A stretch of DNA of 64,000 nt, from assembly GCA_041690255.1 (NCBI GenBank), contig JAWLHU010000001.1, positions 62,001 to 126,000 on the forward strand, given 5' to 3'. This DNA is from JAWLHU01 sp041690255. Its GTDB lineage: Bacteria; Bacillota; Sulfobacillia; Symbiobacteriales; Symbiobacteriaceae. The notes under the pieces were generated by a model. That model did no database searches. It was not told the DNA's origin and saw only the letters and a list, made by a program, of their open reading frames with translations. The translations under genes and the position numbers were made by a program. Below are positions 15,484 to 23,314 of the stretch, in pieces. Within the stretch, counting starts at the first letter, position 1; every line of letters begins with the position of its first letter.

Positions 15484-17562
15484 CTACTGTAGCGGAAAGC
15501 GCTGTGTAGCCCTGTCCAGTTCATAAGCCAGGGTGCGGATCCGCTCCGAGAGAGCCCGGAGCCGGCGGTTTGCCTCCGCGATGGAAGTCACGTGACCCTC
15601 CGCTCGTCGGACGAGGCCGACCGCTGACTCGATTCCGTCGGCGATCACCTCGACCTCACCGATCAACTGGCCGCTTTCCTTGTTCATCGAGCGAATGTGA
15701 CTCGCGGTCGCATCGGCCACGGCGGAGAGATCGGTCATCTGCTGGCTGACGGCACCCGCCCGGGCGCCGCTCTCGTTCAGCACCGAGGCCATCTGCCAGA
15801 TTCGTCCATTCGCCTCATCAGCTGCTCTGGCAATCTCACGAAGAGCATCATCGCAGGTGTTTGCCGCCGATTGTCCCTCTTCCAGGTCGCCGATCAGCCG
15901 ATCGATCCGGGTCGTCCACTCCAGCGGCGTCTGGCCGCCGGCGTCGAGCAGGCTCTGGGTCCCGGCCCGGACCAGGTCGACAACGGAGACGGTGCGGAGG
16001 GCGCTGTGGCGCCCTTGCTGGGCGGCGGCGACCGCCCGTCTCGTAGCGTCCTGTACGGCGGCCAACTCCTGCCGGGAGTCCTGAACGGCCCCGGTCACCA
16101 GGGTCACAATCTCGCTGGCGTGGCGCAGGGCGCGGGCCTGTTCTTCCGTCCCCACATCGATCCGGGTGAGTGCCAGTTCCAGCTCCCGCATGCGTCCCAT
16201 GGTCCGCTGGGCGCTGGCACTCACGGCTTCGGCGGAGCGCAGGGCGCTCTCGGCCACTTGCAGGGCGGCCTCAGCATTCTCGGCGTTCTCCCGAGCGCCA
16301 TCAGCCAGGTTGTCACTCACCTCGCGGACGCCGTGGGAGACCCGGGCGATCTCGCCTACCGTCTGGCGTATTCGGTCCGTCATGCTATTCAGCGCCGCAG
16401 CGAGGTGGGCCATCTCCCGACCCTCAGTGGCCTCCACCCGAGTCTGCAGGTCACCGTTCGTCAGGACTTGAGTAAACCGGTAAAGCGGGCGGGAAATCTG
16501 GGTCCGGGCGAGCTGGTAGGCCAGGGTTAGTGCTACCAGGATCGAGACGATCGCACCTGCTCCGGCCAATCGGGTGGACCAGGCGGTCCGCTCCGCCAGG
16601 GCCGCAAAGCTTGTCTCGGGCACGCCGACGAAAGAGCCGGCCACGACCTTGCCAGCGTAATTTGTCATCGGCAGGTAGATCGTTCGCTCCATAACGTAAC
16701 CGCCAACCAGGGCCTTGCCCCGGTACTCCTGGCCCTTGCGAAGCCGATCCATGACGAGGTCAGAATACAGGGTCCCCACTGCCCGGCGTCCCCCACCGAC
16801 AGCGGGTACGGTGGTCGTCACCCGGATTCCATCCAGAGCGATCGTCGCGTGCAGGGGCAGCCCCTGGGGAGACCGGTGGGTCACCTCATCTACAATCGCA
16901 TGATCGTTGTTCAGAATATCGCTGATCAGCACGACGCCCAAGACCTTGCCACTCCCGTTAAACACAGGGGCGGCACCGACCATGGCCAGAGCGTCTTCGA
17001 GCATCTGGCCGACCCGGGAATCGTCGGATCCCTCGGTCTGGACGATCGGCATGTGCACCTGGGAGAGGACTGCTGCCGACTCATTTGCCAACTGATCCCG
17101 CTGGAGCCACTCCAGGGTGCCCGAGGGGACTCGTGAGGAGATCACGTGCTCAACCAGCCCGCCGTAGGAGAGCCTGTCCCCTCTTGAATAGCTGCCGGCT
17201 CGCCCGATCACGAGGCCGTCGGCGCCGACTACGGTGACCAAGTCCGCCCCTGGGAGGCTCTCGTGGAAGCTGTTCAGGATCGGCGGCAACGCGGCGCCGC
17301 TCTCGATGGCGGTGATCAGCTGAGCCCGCCCTGCCAGGCTGATCGCTCGCTCCTTCATGCGGGTTACCCTGGAGTCAATCAGGCTCTGCTGCAGGTTGAT
17401 GGCCAGGTTAAGCGCCTCTTCGCTCTGTCGCTCCATCTCCTGGCTGGACTGTTGCTGTAGGTAGATGCTAGCGCCCACAAGAAAGCCGACCGGCACAAGG
17501 GAAGCGATGAAGACCAGTAGGACCAGCCTGGCGAAAATGGAGCCCTTCCACCGGTTCTTCAG
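15484..17562 (-). CDS. Chemoreceptor-like Cache/HAMP membrane sensor, apparent CTG start
   Basis: 692 aa if begun at the CTG at 17562, which sits 8 nt after AGGAGG and restores a complete N-terminal transmembrane helix (LKNRWKGSIFARLVLLVFIA). A GTG at 17496 would cut that helix in half and has no SD. Layout: TM1 (about 10-32), an extracytoplasmic Cache-like sensor (33-330, with PVFNGSGKVLGVV), TM2 (about 333-352), HAMP (356-402) and a long coiled coil to the end. The conserved chemoreceptor tip (EI...QTNLLALNAAIEAARAGE-like) is absent, so CheA/CheW signalling is doubtful. The SD overlaps the fdhD2 stop. Confidence 0.8.
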   Translation of the reverse strand: MKNRWKGSIFARLVLLVFIASLVPVGFLVGASIYLQQQSSQEMERQSEEALNLAINLQQSLIDSRVTRMKERAISLAGRAQLITAIESGAALPPILNSFHESLPGADLVTVVGADGLVIGRAGSYSRGDRLSYGGLVEHVISSRVPSGTLEWLQRDQLANESAAVLSQVHMPIVQTEGSDDSRVGQMLEDALAMVGAAPVFNGSGKVLGVVLISDILNNDHAIVDEVTHRSPQGLPLHATIALDGIRVTTTVPAVGGGRRAVGTLYSDLVMDRLRKGQEYRGKALVGGYVMERTIYLPMTNYAGKVVAGSFVGVPETSFAALAERTAWSTRLAGAGAIVSILVALTLAYQLARTQISRPLYRFTQVLTNGDLQTRVEATEGREMAHLAAALNSMTDRIRQTVGEIARVSHGVREVSDNLADGARENAENAEAALQVAESALRSAEAVSASAQRTMGRMRELELALTRIDVGTEEQARALRHASEIVTLVTGAVQDSRQELAAVQDATRRAVAAAQQGRHSALRTVSVVDLVRAGTQSLLDAGGQTPLEWTTRIDRLIGDLEEGQSAANTCDDALREIARAADEANGRIWQMASVLNESGARAGAVSQQMTDLSAVADATASHIRSMNKESGQLIGEVEVIADGIESAVGLVRRAEGHVTSIAEANRRLRALSERIRTLAYELDRATQRFPLQ

Positions 17563-17574
17563 CGTGATCGCCTC

Positions 17575-18324
17575 CTAGTTCTGCCCCACCCGCTGTCCCG
17601 CCGTGTAGATCGACAGCTTGTCACCGCTGCGCACGTACCCGACCAACTCGACGCGCAATCGTTCCGCCAGACGAATAGCCTGGTCGGTGGCCGCAGTCAA
17701 TGAAGCACCTATGCCAATGCCGGCCCTGGCGAGCTTTGCGCACATCTCGTAGGAAATGCGGCCAGTCGCCAGCAAGACTAGCATCTCTGAAGGCCAGCCG
17801 GCCGAAAGCGATGCACCGATCGCCTTGTCGACAGCGTTGTGGCGGCCAATGTCCTCCCGGACCAGCATTTCGCCGGTCCCCGTGTGAACCACAGCGGCTG
17901 CATGCATGCCCCCGGACGCTTCGTACAGGGGAGTCTGCCGCTGCATCCACTTGACCCAGGCAGCCAGTTGCTGACGGCCTACCCGCAAGTCATGCCGGAC
18001 TGGTTGGAGCTGCAGCGCATCTTTCATGGAACTGAAGGTGACGCCCTTGCCGCAGCCACTAGTCAGGTAGCGGCGGCTGGTCTCTCTCTGCTCTGGGAGG
18101 CGTTCCGGTGCGACGGTCGCCCGCACGATCGCGGCAACTTCGTCGACCTCGAGTTCCATGAGATCCTCGGTGCGGTCAATGATCCCCTCTGTATATAGGA
18201 AGCCTTTCGCCCAATCGGCCAGGTGGACCGGGGAGGTCTGAATGCGGAGAAGTTCGTTCCCGTTCAGGAACAGGGTGGTCCGGCGCTCCATGGGCATGAG
18301 ATGACGGGGCCGTTTCGCTTGCAT
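17575..18324 (-). CDS. fdhD: Formate dehydrogenase accessory sulfurtransferase FdhD
   Basis: 249 aa, ATG at 18324 with GGAAGGAG 10 nt upstream. It carries the family's Cys loop (TSGCGKG, Cys91), the EDIGRHNAVDKAIG motif (about 158-171) and GRISYEMC. FdhD accepts persulfide from a cysteine desulfurase and sulfurates the bis-MGD cofactor of formate dehydrogenase. As the only copy with the loop Cys, it is the likely catalytic sulfurtransferase for the enzyme encoded 7 kb away. It is co-transcribed with the chemoreceptor-like gene 12 nt downstream. Confidence 0.92.
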   Translation of the reverse strand: MQAKRPRHLMPMERRTTLFLNGNELLRIQTSPVHLADWAKGFLYTEGIIDRTEDLMELEVDEVAAIVRATVAPERLPEQRETSRRYLTSGCGKGVTFSSMKDALQLQPVRHDLRVGRQQLAAWVKWMQRQTPLYEASGGMHAAAVVHTGTGEMLVREDIGRHNAVDKAIGASLSAGWPSEMLVLLATGRISYEMCAKLARAGIGIGASLTAATDQAIRLAERLRVELVGYVRSGDKLSIYTAGQRVGQN

Positions 18325-18523
18325 GTGCCATCTTCTCCTTCCACAGGCGGTGCGACCATTCTCGCGCCAGAATCAGTCGGGCTCAAGTCCCCGGGACTAC
18401 CTTCAGCCTTTCCACTTCCCAGCAAGCAGAAGTTCGCTCTTTCCGAGGGCAGACCCTCTTCCCTGGCGAAGAAGGGTGGAAGCCCACGATACGTCGGCAA
18501 TATCTGGAATGCGATGGGTCGGG
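18325..18523. other. Intergenic leader region upstream of fdhD
   Basis: About 200 nt with no supported gene. It should contain the leftward fdhD promoter; GAGGG-N4-CCCTC (18446-18459) forms a small hairpin. A molybdenum-cofactor riboswitch was considered because of the neighbouring gene but its consensus could not be matched by eye. Confidence 0.4.
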
Positions 18524-18552
18524 TTGACATCTGGGGGGATTAGGAGTACCAT
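18524..18552 (+). promoter_or_regulatory. Promoter of tRNA-fMet
   Basis: TTGACA (18524-18529), 17 bp, TACCAT (18547-18552), 27 nt before the tRNA 5' end. It is a close match to a vegetative sigma-A promoter. Confidence 0.8.
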
Positions 18553-18578
18553 TCTACATGTCCCACGAAACCTGACAC

Positions 18579-18655
<77 letters not shown>

Positions 18656-18659
18656 GAGA

Positions 18660-18695
18660 AAGAGGCCGGAGGACGCTGAGCGTTCCCGGTCTCTT
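18660..18695 (+). terminator. Hairpin after tRNA-fMet
   Basis: AAGAGGCCGG pairs with CCGGTCTCTT, with an inner ACGC-TGA-GCGT stem-loop. It starts 4 nt after the CCA end. The T run is weak, so it may be a terminator or a processing signal. Confidence 0.6.
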
Positions 18696-18734
18696 GTCAT
18701 ATTGCTTGGCAAGGAATTCCGCGCCACCTCAATG

Positions 18735-18763
18735 TTGACAGGGGGTAGAGCGCGTGGTAACTT
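18735..18763 (+). promoter_or_regulatory. Promoter of rpmG / trnW
   Basis: TTGACA (18735-18740), 17 bp, TAACTT (18758-18763), 43 nt before the rpmG GTG. The -35 is perfect and the -10 weak. Confidence 0.65.
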
Positions 18764-18806
18764 ATATGAGCGTGGTTAGTCCCTTGCCGATTGGAGGTGT
18801 CGCAAA

Positions 18807-18971
18807 GTGGCGAAGGCAGGCGCGCGCGTTATCATTACGATGGCGTGCACTGATTGCAAGAACCGGAACTACTCCACCTATAAGAATAAGAAGAACGACT
18901 CAGGGCGCATTGAACTGAAGAAGTTCTGCCCGACTTGCGGGCACCATACCCAGCATCGGGAGACCCGCTAA
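18807..18971 (+). CDS. rpmG: 50S ribosomal protein L33
   Basis: 54 aa from the GTG at 18807, with GGAGGTG 8 nt upstream. It begins VAKAGARVIITMACTDCKNR and contains two CxxC pairs (C14/C17, C41/C44), so it is the zinc-binding form. L33 sits near the E-site of the large subunit. Placement just before tRNA-Trp, secE and nusG is the usual Firmicute arrangement. A GCCGACA/TGTCGGC hairpin (18987-19007) separates it from trnW and may guide tRNA processing. Confidence 0.95.
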   Translation: MAKAGARVIITMACTDCKNRNYSTYKNKKNDSGRIELKKFCPTCGHHTQHRETR

Positions 18972-19013
18972 GCTGTTGTAAGTAGCGCCGACACAGTCGC
19001 TGTCGGCTGTTAC

Positions 19014-19089
<76 letters not shown>

Positions 19090-19093
19090 GATC

Positions 19094-19122
19094 GAGACGG
19101 ACCAGCCGGTCCGTCTCTATTT
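19094..19122 (+). terminator. Terminator after tRNA-Trp
   Basis: A perfect 10-bp stem GAGACGGACC/GGTCCGTCTC with a 4-nt loop (19094-19117), followed by TATTT. It separates the rpmG-trnW unit from secE, which has its own promoter. Confidence 0.85.
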
Positions 19123-19201
19123 GTGCCCTGCACCCATCCCCATTTAAGGGATGGTATCCCTCTCCTTTGGGTAAACTCCAGGGGACAGTCCCCCGTCGCG
19201 C

Positions 19202-19231
19202 TTTACAACTCGAACAAGAACGTGTTACAAT
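19202..19231 (+). promoter_or_regulatory. Promoter of secE-nusG
   Basis: TTTACA (19202-19207), 18 bp, TACAAT (19226-19231), about 60 nt before secE. It sits after the trnW terminator. Confidence 0.75.
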
Positions 19232-19293
19232 CTTCTACACTGGTCTTGGTGCCAGGTTTTATTTGTGTTGGGCACTTTCTAGTGAGGGTGGTC

Positions 19294-19509
19294 ATGATCA
19301 TGGAACGTTTCAAGGCCTTCGTCGAAGCGACTCGCGTGTTTGCCACCGAGGTCGTTGGCGAGCTTCGCAAGGTTGTCTGGCCTAGCAAGGAGAAACTGAT
19401 TCGGCTGACCACGGTCGTTGTCTCAATGGTCCTGGTCGTTGCGGGCTTCCTGTGGCTATGGGACCTGGGCCTTGGCTGGGTCATGAACGCGATGTTCCAG
19501 CGGGGGTAA
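19294..19509 (+). CDS. secE: Preprotein translocase subunit SecE
   Basis: 71 aa from the ATG at 19294 (GAGGG 5 nt upstream); a second in-frame ATG at 19300 gives the more familiar MERFKAFVE start. It shows the conserved VVGELRKVVWPSKEKL amphipathic segment and one C-terminal membrane helix (about 38-62). It clamps SecY in the membrane. Read-through frames further upstream overlap trnW and are not coding. nusG follows 51 nt downstream. Confidence 0.95.
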   Translation: MIMERFKAFVEATRVFATEVVGELRKVVWPSKEKLIRLTTVVVSMVLVVAGFLWLWDLGLGWVMNAMFQRG

Positions 19510-19560
19510 CATTGGCAAAGGCAGGTGGAGGGGAACGGTTCCCGCGTTCCCTGATCTAAC

Positions 19561-20091
19561 ATGGAACAAAGAAACTGGTATGTCGTCCATACTTACTCCG
19601 GGTATGAGAACAAGGTGAAGACCAACCTGGAGAAGCGGGTCGAGTCCATGGAGATGCAGGAGAAGATCTTTCGCGTCCTGGTCCCCATGGAAGATGAGAT
19701 CGAAATCAAGGACGGCAAGCAGAAGAAGGTCAAGCGGAAGGTCTTCCCTGGGTACGTCCTGGTGGAGATGCTCATGAGCGACGACTCCTGGTACGTCGTC
19801 CGCAACACCCCGGGCGTCACTGGTTTCGTCGGTTCTGGCAACAAGCCGATTCCGTTGACCCCTGACGAGGTCAAGACGATCCTTGGTGCTGAGGGTGAGG
19901 AGCGAGCGGCCAATGTGGTCGTGGACTTCGAGATTGATCAGCCGGTGCGAGTGATCGCCGGCCCGTTCAAGGACCACCCTGCTGTCATCAAGGAGATCTT
20001 TCCGGAAAAGGGGAAGGTCCGCGTGCTTGTCAACATGTTCGGCCGCGACACCCCTGTGGAACTGGACTTCAACCAAATCGAGGAGATTTGA
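19561..20091 (+). CDS. nusG: Transcription antitermination/elongation factor NusG
   Basis: 176 aa: an NGN domain (1-110, starting WYVVHTYSGYE) and a C-terminal KOW domain (about 125-176, with VRVIAGPFKDHPAVIKEI). It binds RNA polymerase and links it to the ribosome or Rho. The start ATG at 19561 is forced by an in-frame TGA 9 nt upstream, yet the nearest SD-like AGGTGGAGG is 30 nt away, beyond a GGGAA-CGG-TTCCC hairpin (19531-19543). The translation signal is therefore unusual. Confidence 0.96.
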   Translation: MEQRNWYVVHTYSGYENKVKTNLEKRVESMEMQEKIFRVLVPMEDEIEIKDGKQKKVKRKVFPGYVLVEMLMSDDSWYVVRNTPGVTGFVGSGNKPIPLTPDEVKTILGAEGEERAANVVVDFEIDQPVRVIAGPFKDHPAVIKEIFPEKGKVRVLVNMFGRDTPVELDFNQIEEI

Positions 20092-20238
20092 GCGAGGCCA
20101 TTCCCATACCCGGTCTTTTGTGCTAGGATCATTGAGGTCGCGCACCCCGCGCGGCCCTTTGGTGTGCGGGTACGCCCCGCAGTGGGAGGGTGACACGGAG
20201 TCACCCGCCATACCACACTTTCGAAGGAGGAGTCATCA

Positions 20239-20661
20239 GTGGCGAAGAAGGTCACCGCCGTAGTCAAGTTGGCCCTGCCGGCCGGCAAGGCGACCCCCGC
20301 ACCCCCCGTTGGTCCGGCTCTCGGCCAGCATGGCGTGAATATCATGGGCTTCTGCAAGGAGTACAACGAGCGCACGAAGGAACAGGTTGGCCTCGTCATC
20401 CCGGTGGAGATCACCGTGTACGAGGATCGCTCTTTCACCTTCATCCTCAAGACCCCGCCGGCCTCGGTTCTCATTAAGAAGGCGTTGGGCATTGAGACCG
20501 CTTCGGGCAACCCGAACACGAAGAAGGTTGGCAAGCTGACCGATGCCCAGGTCGAGGAGATCGCTAAGATCAAGATGCCCGACCTGAATGCCGCCAGCCT
20601 CGATGCTGCCAAGAGCATGGTGCGTGGCACCGCCCGTTCCATGGGCGTCGAAGCCGAGTAG
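20239..20661 (+). CDS. rplK: 50S ribosomal protein L11
   Basis: 140 aa from the GTG at 20239, with GAAGGAGGAG just upstream. It has full L11 architecture: an N-terminal domain (KLALPAGKATPAPPVGPALG) and an RNA-binding C-terminal domain. It forms the GTPase-associated centre with 23S rRNA. The 147-nt gap after nusG holds a GGGTGAC-N5-GTCACCC hairpin upstream of the SD and a possible extended -10 (TGCTAGGAT), so it may be a separate promoter with a leader. Confidence 0.97.
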   Translation: MAKKVTAVVKLALPAGKATPAPPVGPALGQHGVNIMGFCKEYNERTKEQVGLVIPVEITVYEDRSFTFILKTPPASVLIKKALGIETASGNPNTKKVGKLTDAQVEEIAKIKMPDLNAASLDAAKSMVRGTARSMGVEAE

Positions 20662-20735
20662 CACCAGCTGCTTGGGCTTGTGGGAGGCTGCTACACGTAG
20701 CCGAACAAGAGTTTAACCACAAGGAGGATATTCAA

Positions 20736-21446
20736 ATGCCGAAGCATGGCAAGAAGTATGCTGAAGCGGCGAAGTTGATCGACCGCGCAAAGCTGTATGA
20801 TCCCGCCGAGGCCCTGGAACTCATTAAGAAGTGCGCTACTGCCAAGTTCGATGAGACCGTTGAGGTCGCTTTCCGCCTTGGTGTTGACCCCCGCCACGCT
20901 GACCAGCAGGTCCGCGGCGCCGTCGTGCTGCCTGGTGGCACCGGCAAGGCCGTTCGCGTTCTCGTCTTTGCGAAGGGCGAGAAGATCAAGGAGGCCGAGG
21001 CTGCCGGCGCCGATTTCGTTGGCGCTGAGGAGATGGTCACCAAGATCCAGGAGGGCTGGCTCGACTTCGATGTCGCTGTCGCCACTCCTGACATGATGGG
21101 CGTTGTCGGTAAGCTCGGCCGTGTTCTCGGCCCGCGTGGCCTCATGCCCAACCCGAAGACCGGCACCGTCACCTTCGACGTCGCCGGTGCAATCAAGGAG
21201 ATCAAGGCTGGTAAGGTCGAGTACCGCACCGATAAGGCCGGCATTATCGCCGCCCCGATCGGCAAGGCGTCCTTCGACGCCGAGCGCCTGGCGACCAACT
21301 TCCGTGCTCTGTCCGACGCGCTGCTCCGGGCCAAGCCCGCGGCCGCCAAGGGCCAGTACATGAAGTCGATCACCATCTCCTCGACCATGGGCCCTGGCAT
21401 TCGGGTTAACCCGGCCCGGCTGGCCGCTGTGACTGCCGAGCACTAA
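20736..21446 (+). CDS. rplA: 50S ribosomal protein L1
   Basis: 236 aa, ATG at 20736 after AAGGAGG. It has L1 signatures in the hinge (VGKLGRVLGPRGLMPNPKTG) and at both termini. L1 forms the mobile stalk at the E-site, and in many bacteria represses its own operon by binding the rplK leader. A strong terminator 15 nt downstream ends the L11-L1 unit. Confidence 0.97.
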   Translation: MPKHGKKYAEAAKLIDRAKLYDPAEALELIKKCATAKFDETVEVAFRLGVDPRHADQQVRGAVVLPGGTGKAVRVLVFAKGEKIKEAEAAGADFVGAEEMVTKIQEGWLDFDVAVATPDMMGVVGKLGRVLGPRGLMPNPKTGTVTFDVAGAIKEIKAGKVEYRTDKAGIIAAPIGKASFDAERLATNFRALSDALLRAKPAAAKGQYMKSITISSTMGPGIRVNPARLAAVTAEH

Positions 21447-21460
21447 AACGGATACGAATG

Positions 21461-21488
21461 GACCCGCCCTCCTGCAGGGCGGGTCTTT
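21461..21488 (+). terminator. Terminator of rplK-rplA
   Basis: A perfect 9-bp stem GACCCGCCC/GGGCGGGTC (21461-21485) with a 7-nt loop and a TTTT run. Confidence 0.93.
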
Positions 21489-21584
21489 TGTGTGTCCGAG
21501 CGGAACCATAGAGATGCTTCGCGCGTCTAACTAGTAAGTACTTTTGGCACAATAGAACTCTAGACTATTGGGGGCGCCGGAAAT

Positions 21585-21725
21585 ATGTCGAATTGGGTCG
21601 ATGATGTATTGCAAATGAGAATTGAACACGATATGATGAGGTTATCCAATACAGAACTTCTCAGATTAGCGAAAGCGATGACTTTCCATACACGAAGAAG
21701 AATCCAGGAGGTGTACCCAGCATGA
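21585..21725 (+). CDS. 46-aa unknown protein, first of a coupled pair
   Basis: ATG at 21585, stop at 21723-21725. The product (MSNWVDDVLQMRIEHDMMRL...) is helical, charged and Met-rich, with a basic C-terminus (HTRRRIQEV). Only a GGGGG stretch about 11 nt upstream serves as SD. Its composition is clearly more AT-rich than the flanking ribosomal genes. The stop overlaps the ATG of the next small gene (ATGA). It sits between rplA and rplJ, normally adjacent. Not recognised; it may be foreign or a fast-evolving lineage gene. Confidence 0.5.
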   Translation: MSNWVDDVLQMRIEHDMMRLSNTELLRLAKAMTFHTRRRIQEVYPA

Positions 21726-21868
21726 GTGAGAACGATATTCGGGTGCGACTTGAGGGTCTGGTTGACCGCTGGATAAAGGCCTCCCCCGCTGAGCGCATGT
21801 TGTTGATCCAGGAGAAGATCCGGCTGGAAGAGATGCTAGACAAGGCCGTTTCCACGAAGGGAAACTGA
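21722..21868 (+). CDS. 48-aa unknown protein, second of a coupled pair
   Basis: ATG at 21722 with AGGAGGTG 9 nt upstream, inside the preceding small gene, whose stop it overlaps by 4 nt. The product (MSENDIRVRLEGLVDRWIKA...) is predicted to be two amphipathic helices ending in EKIRLEEMLDKAV. No family is recognised. The excellent SD and overlap support real translation. Both genes lie upstream of the L10 promoter, so they belong to a separate transcript. Confidence 0.6.
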   Translation: MSENDIRVRLEGLVDRWIKASPAERMLLIQEKIRLEEMLDKAVSTKGN

Positions 21869-21901
21869 CGAACTCTGGCAGAGGAGATTTAACAGGTGCG
21901 C

Positions 21902-21931
21902 TTGACGCGCGCCTGTTGTCTTGTGTATACT
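21902..21931 (+). promoter_or_regulatory. Promoter of rplJ-rplL
   Basis: TTGACG (21902-21907), 18 bp, TATACT (21926-21931). It is a strong sigma-A match about 190 nt before rplJ, giving a long leader. Confidence 0.85.
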
Positions 21932-21937
21932 GAGTCT

Positions 21938-22126
21938 TGTGCTTGAAGTTCATATGCGACCATAGACAGCAGGTGCCCTATGGCATAAATGGCGAACGCC
22001 AGCCCGCCGAGGTCGGAACACGTCGGTCTCCTGTGTGAGACCCATGTGAGCCTGTGTATACACAGGCCTCCGATCTTGTATGGTCGGAGGTCTTTTTGTC
22101 GTTTTAGAGGGAGGTGAACACTCGTA
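21938..22126 (+). promoter_or_regulatory. L10 leader with terminator-type attenuator
   Basis: The roughly 190-nt leader contains a segment resembling the L10(L12)4-binding leader (around AGACAGCAGGTGCCC, 21964-21978), a GGTCTC/GAGACC hairpin (22025-22042), an 18-bp perfect palindrome GCCTGTGTATACACAGGC (22050-22067) and an intrinsic terminator CCTCCGA/TCGGAGG (22067-22090) followed by TCTTTTTG. The palindrome abuts the terminator stem, suggesting alternative folds. L10 leaders of this type control rplJL in Firmicutes. Confidence 0.75.
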
Positions 22127-22663
22127 ATGCCCATTCGTCCGGAAAAGCAGCAGGCGATCGCCGAAATCAAGGAAGCGTTTCAGTCTGCGAAGAGCATCGT
22201 TCTGGCCAACAACAACGGCCTGACCGTGGCTCAGGTCACCAAGCTCCGCAAGGAGCTGCGTGAGGCCGGTGTCGACCTGAAGGTGGCAAAGAACACCCTG
22301 GTTGGTATCGCTGCTCAGGAGCTCGGCATTGAGGGCTTGGATCAGTACCTGCACGGTACGACCGTCCTGGCTTTCTCGAACACTGACGAGGCTTCTGGCG
22401 CCAAGAAGATCCGGGACTTCTTCGCCAAGGACAAGGATCCGAAGTTCGTGGTGAAGGCCGGTATCCTCGAAGGTAAGGTGATCGACGCCAACGGCGTCAA
22501 GAACCTGGCCGACCTGCCCTCGCGTGAGGTCCTGCTCGCTCAGGTCCTCGCTGGTATCCAAGCTCCGCTTCAGGGTGTGGTTGGCGCCCTCAACGGGCTG
22601 CTCTCCAGCTTCGCCTACGCACTCGACGCCCGAATCAAGCAGCTTGAGGGTGCCGAGGGCTAG
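22127..22663 (+). CDS. rplJ: 50S ribosomal protein L10
   Basis: 178 aa, ATG at 22127 after GAGGGAGGTG. It begins MPIRPEKQQAIAEIKEAF and ends with the helix that carries L7/L12 dimers (LSSFAYALDARIKQLEG). It is the base of the ribosomal stalk and, with L12, the ligand of the upstream leader. Confidence 0.97.
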   Translation: MPIRPEKQQAIAEIKEAFQSAKSIVLANNNGLTVAQVTKLRKELREAGVDLKVAKNTLVGIAAQELGIEGLDQYLHGTTVLAFSNTDEASGAKKIRDFFAKDKDPKFVVKAGILEGKVIDANGVKNLADLPSREVLLAQVLAGIQAPLQGVVGALNGLLSSFAYALDARIKQLEGAEG

Positions 22664-22729
22664 AACTCCCTCTGGTCGGAACGCCGCATAGGCACCAAAC
22701 ATTTTTGTACTCACAAGGAGGATCCCACA

Positions 22730-23110
22730 ATGTCGAAGGCCGCTGAGGTTATCGAGATCATTAAGGGTATGACCGCCCTCGAGCTCAAGGAGCTCAAGGA
22801 GCAGTTCGAGGAGACCTTCGGTGTCACCGCTGCCGCTCCTGTCGCCGTTGCTGCTGGCCCCGCCGCTGGCGGCGCTGCTGCTCCTGCCGCTGAGGAGAAG
22901 ACCGAGTTCGACGTTATCCTCAAGGCTCCTGGTGCCAACAAGATCAACGTCATCAAGGTTGTCCGTGAGGTTACCGGTCTCGGCCTGAAGGAGGCCAAGG
23001 ATCTGGTTGACGGCGCTCCGAAGCCCGTCAAGGAGAAGATCGGCAAGGCCGATGCCGACGCCCTGGCTGCCAAGCTGAAGGAGGCCGGCGCCGAGGTCGA
23101 GGTCAAGTAA
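22730..23110 (+). CDS. rplL: 50S ribosomal protein L7/L12
   Basis: 126 aa with ACAAGGAGGAT upstream. It has an N-terminal dimerisation helix (to about 35), an Ala/Gly-rich hinge (36-55, AAPVAVAAGPAAGGAAA) and the C-terminal factor-binding domain (EFDVILKAPGANKINVIK, GLGLKEAKDLVDGAP). This stalk protein recruits translation GTPases. A terminator follows, so rpoB is transcribed mainly from its own promoter. Confidence 0.97.
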   Translation: MSKAAEVIEIIKGMTALELKELKEQFEETFGVTAAAPVAVAAGPAAGGAAAPAAEEKTEFDVILKAPGANKINVIKVVREVTGLGLKEAKDLVDGAPKPVKEKIGKADADALAAKLKEAGAEVEVK

Positions 23111-23123
23111 GTTCACCCGAAGG

Positions 23124-23172
23124 GAGGGCCAGGGCAGTCGCTTCTACAAGCGTCACCCTGGCCCTCGTTTTC
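23124..23172 (+). terminator. Terminator of rplJ-rplL
   Basis: GAGGGCCAGGG (23124-23134) pairs with CCCTGGCCCTC (23156-23166), then GTTTTCTT. Confidence 0.9.
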
Positions 23173-23278
23173 TTGGCAGCATCTCCTCCCATGGTCCACC
23201 GATCTGCGGAAGAATCCCTGGTAAGAAGAAGACCCCACTTCTAATGTGAGGTCCTTCATCTAAATGAAGCCAATCGCC

Positions 23279-23307
23279 TTGACAACGGCTTCCTCTTACA
23301 GTATCAT
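23279..23307 (+). promoter_or_regulatory. Promoter of rpoB-rpoC
   Basis: TTGACA (23279-23284), 17 bp, TATCAT (23302-23307), about 340 nt upstream of rpoB. Two small hairpins precede it (GACCCCAC/GTGAGGTC, CTTCAT/ATGAAG). Confidence 0.85.
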
Positions 23308-23314
23308 GATAACT

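Noticed and set aside
18325..18523. Molybdenum-cofactor riboswitch upstream of fdhD
   Set aside because: Context is suggestive but the consensus and required stems could not be matched by eye.
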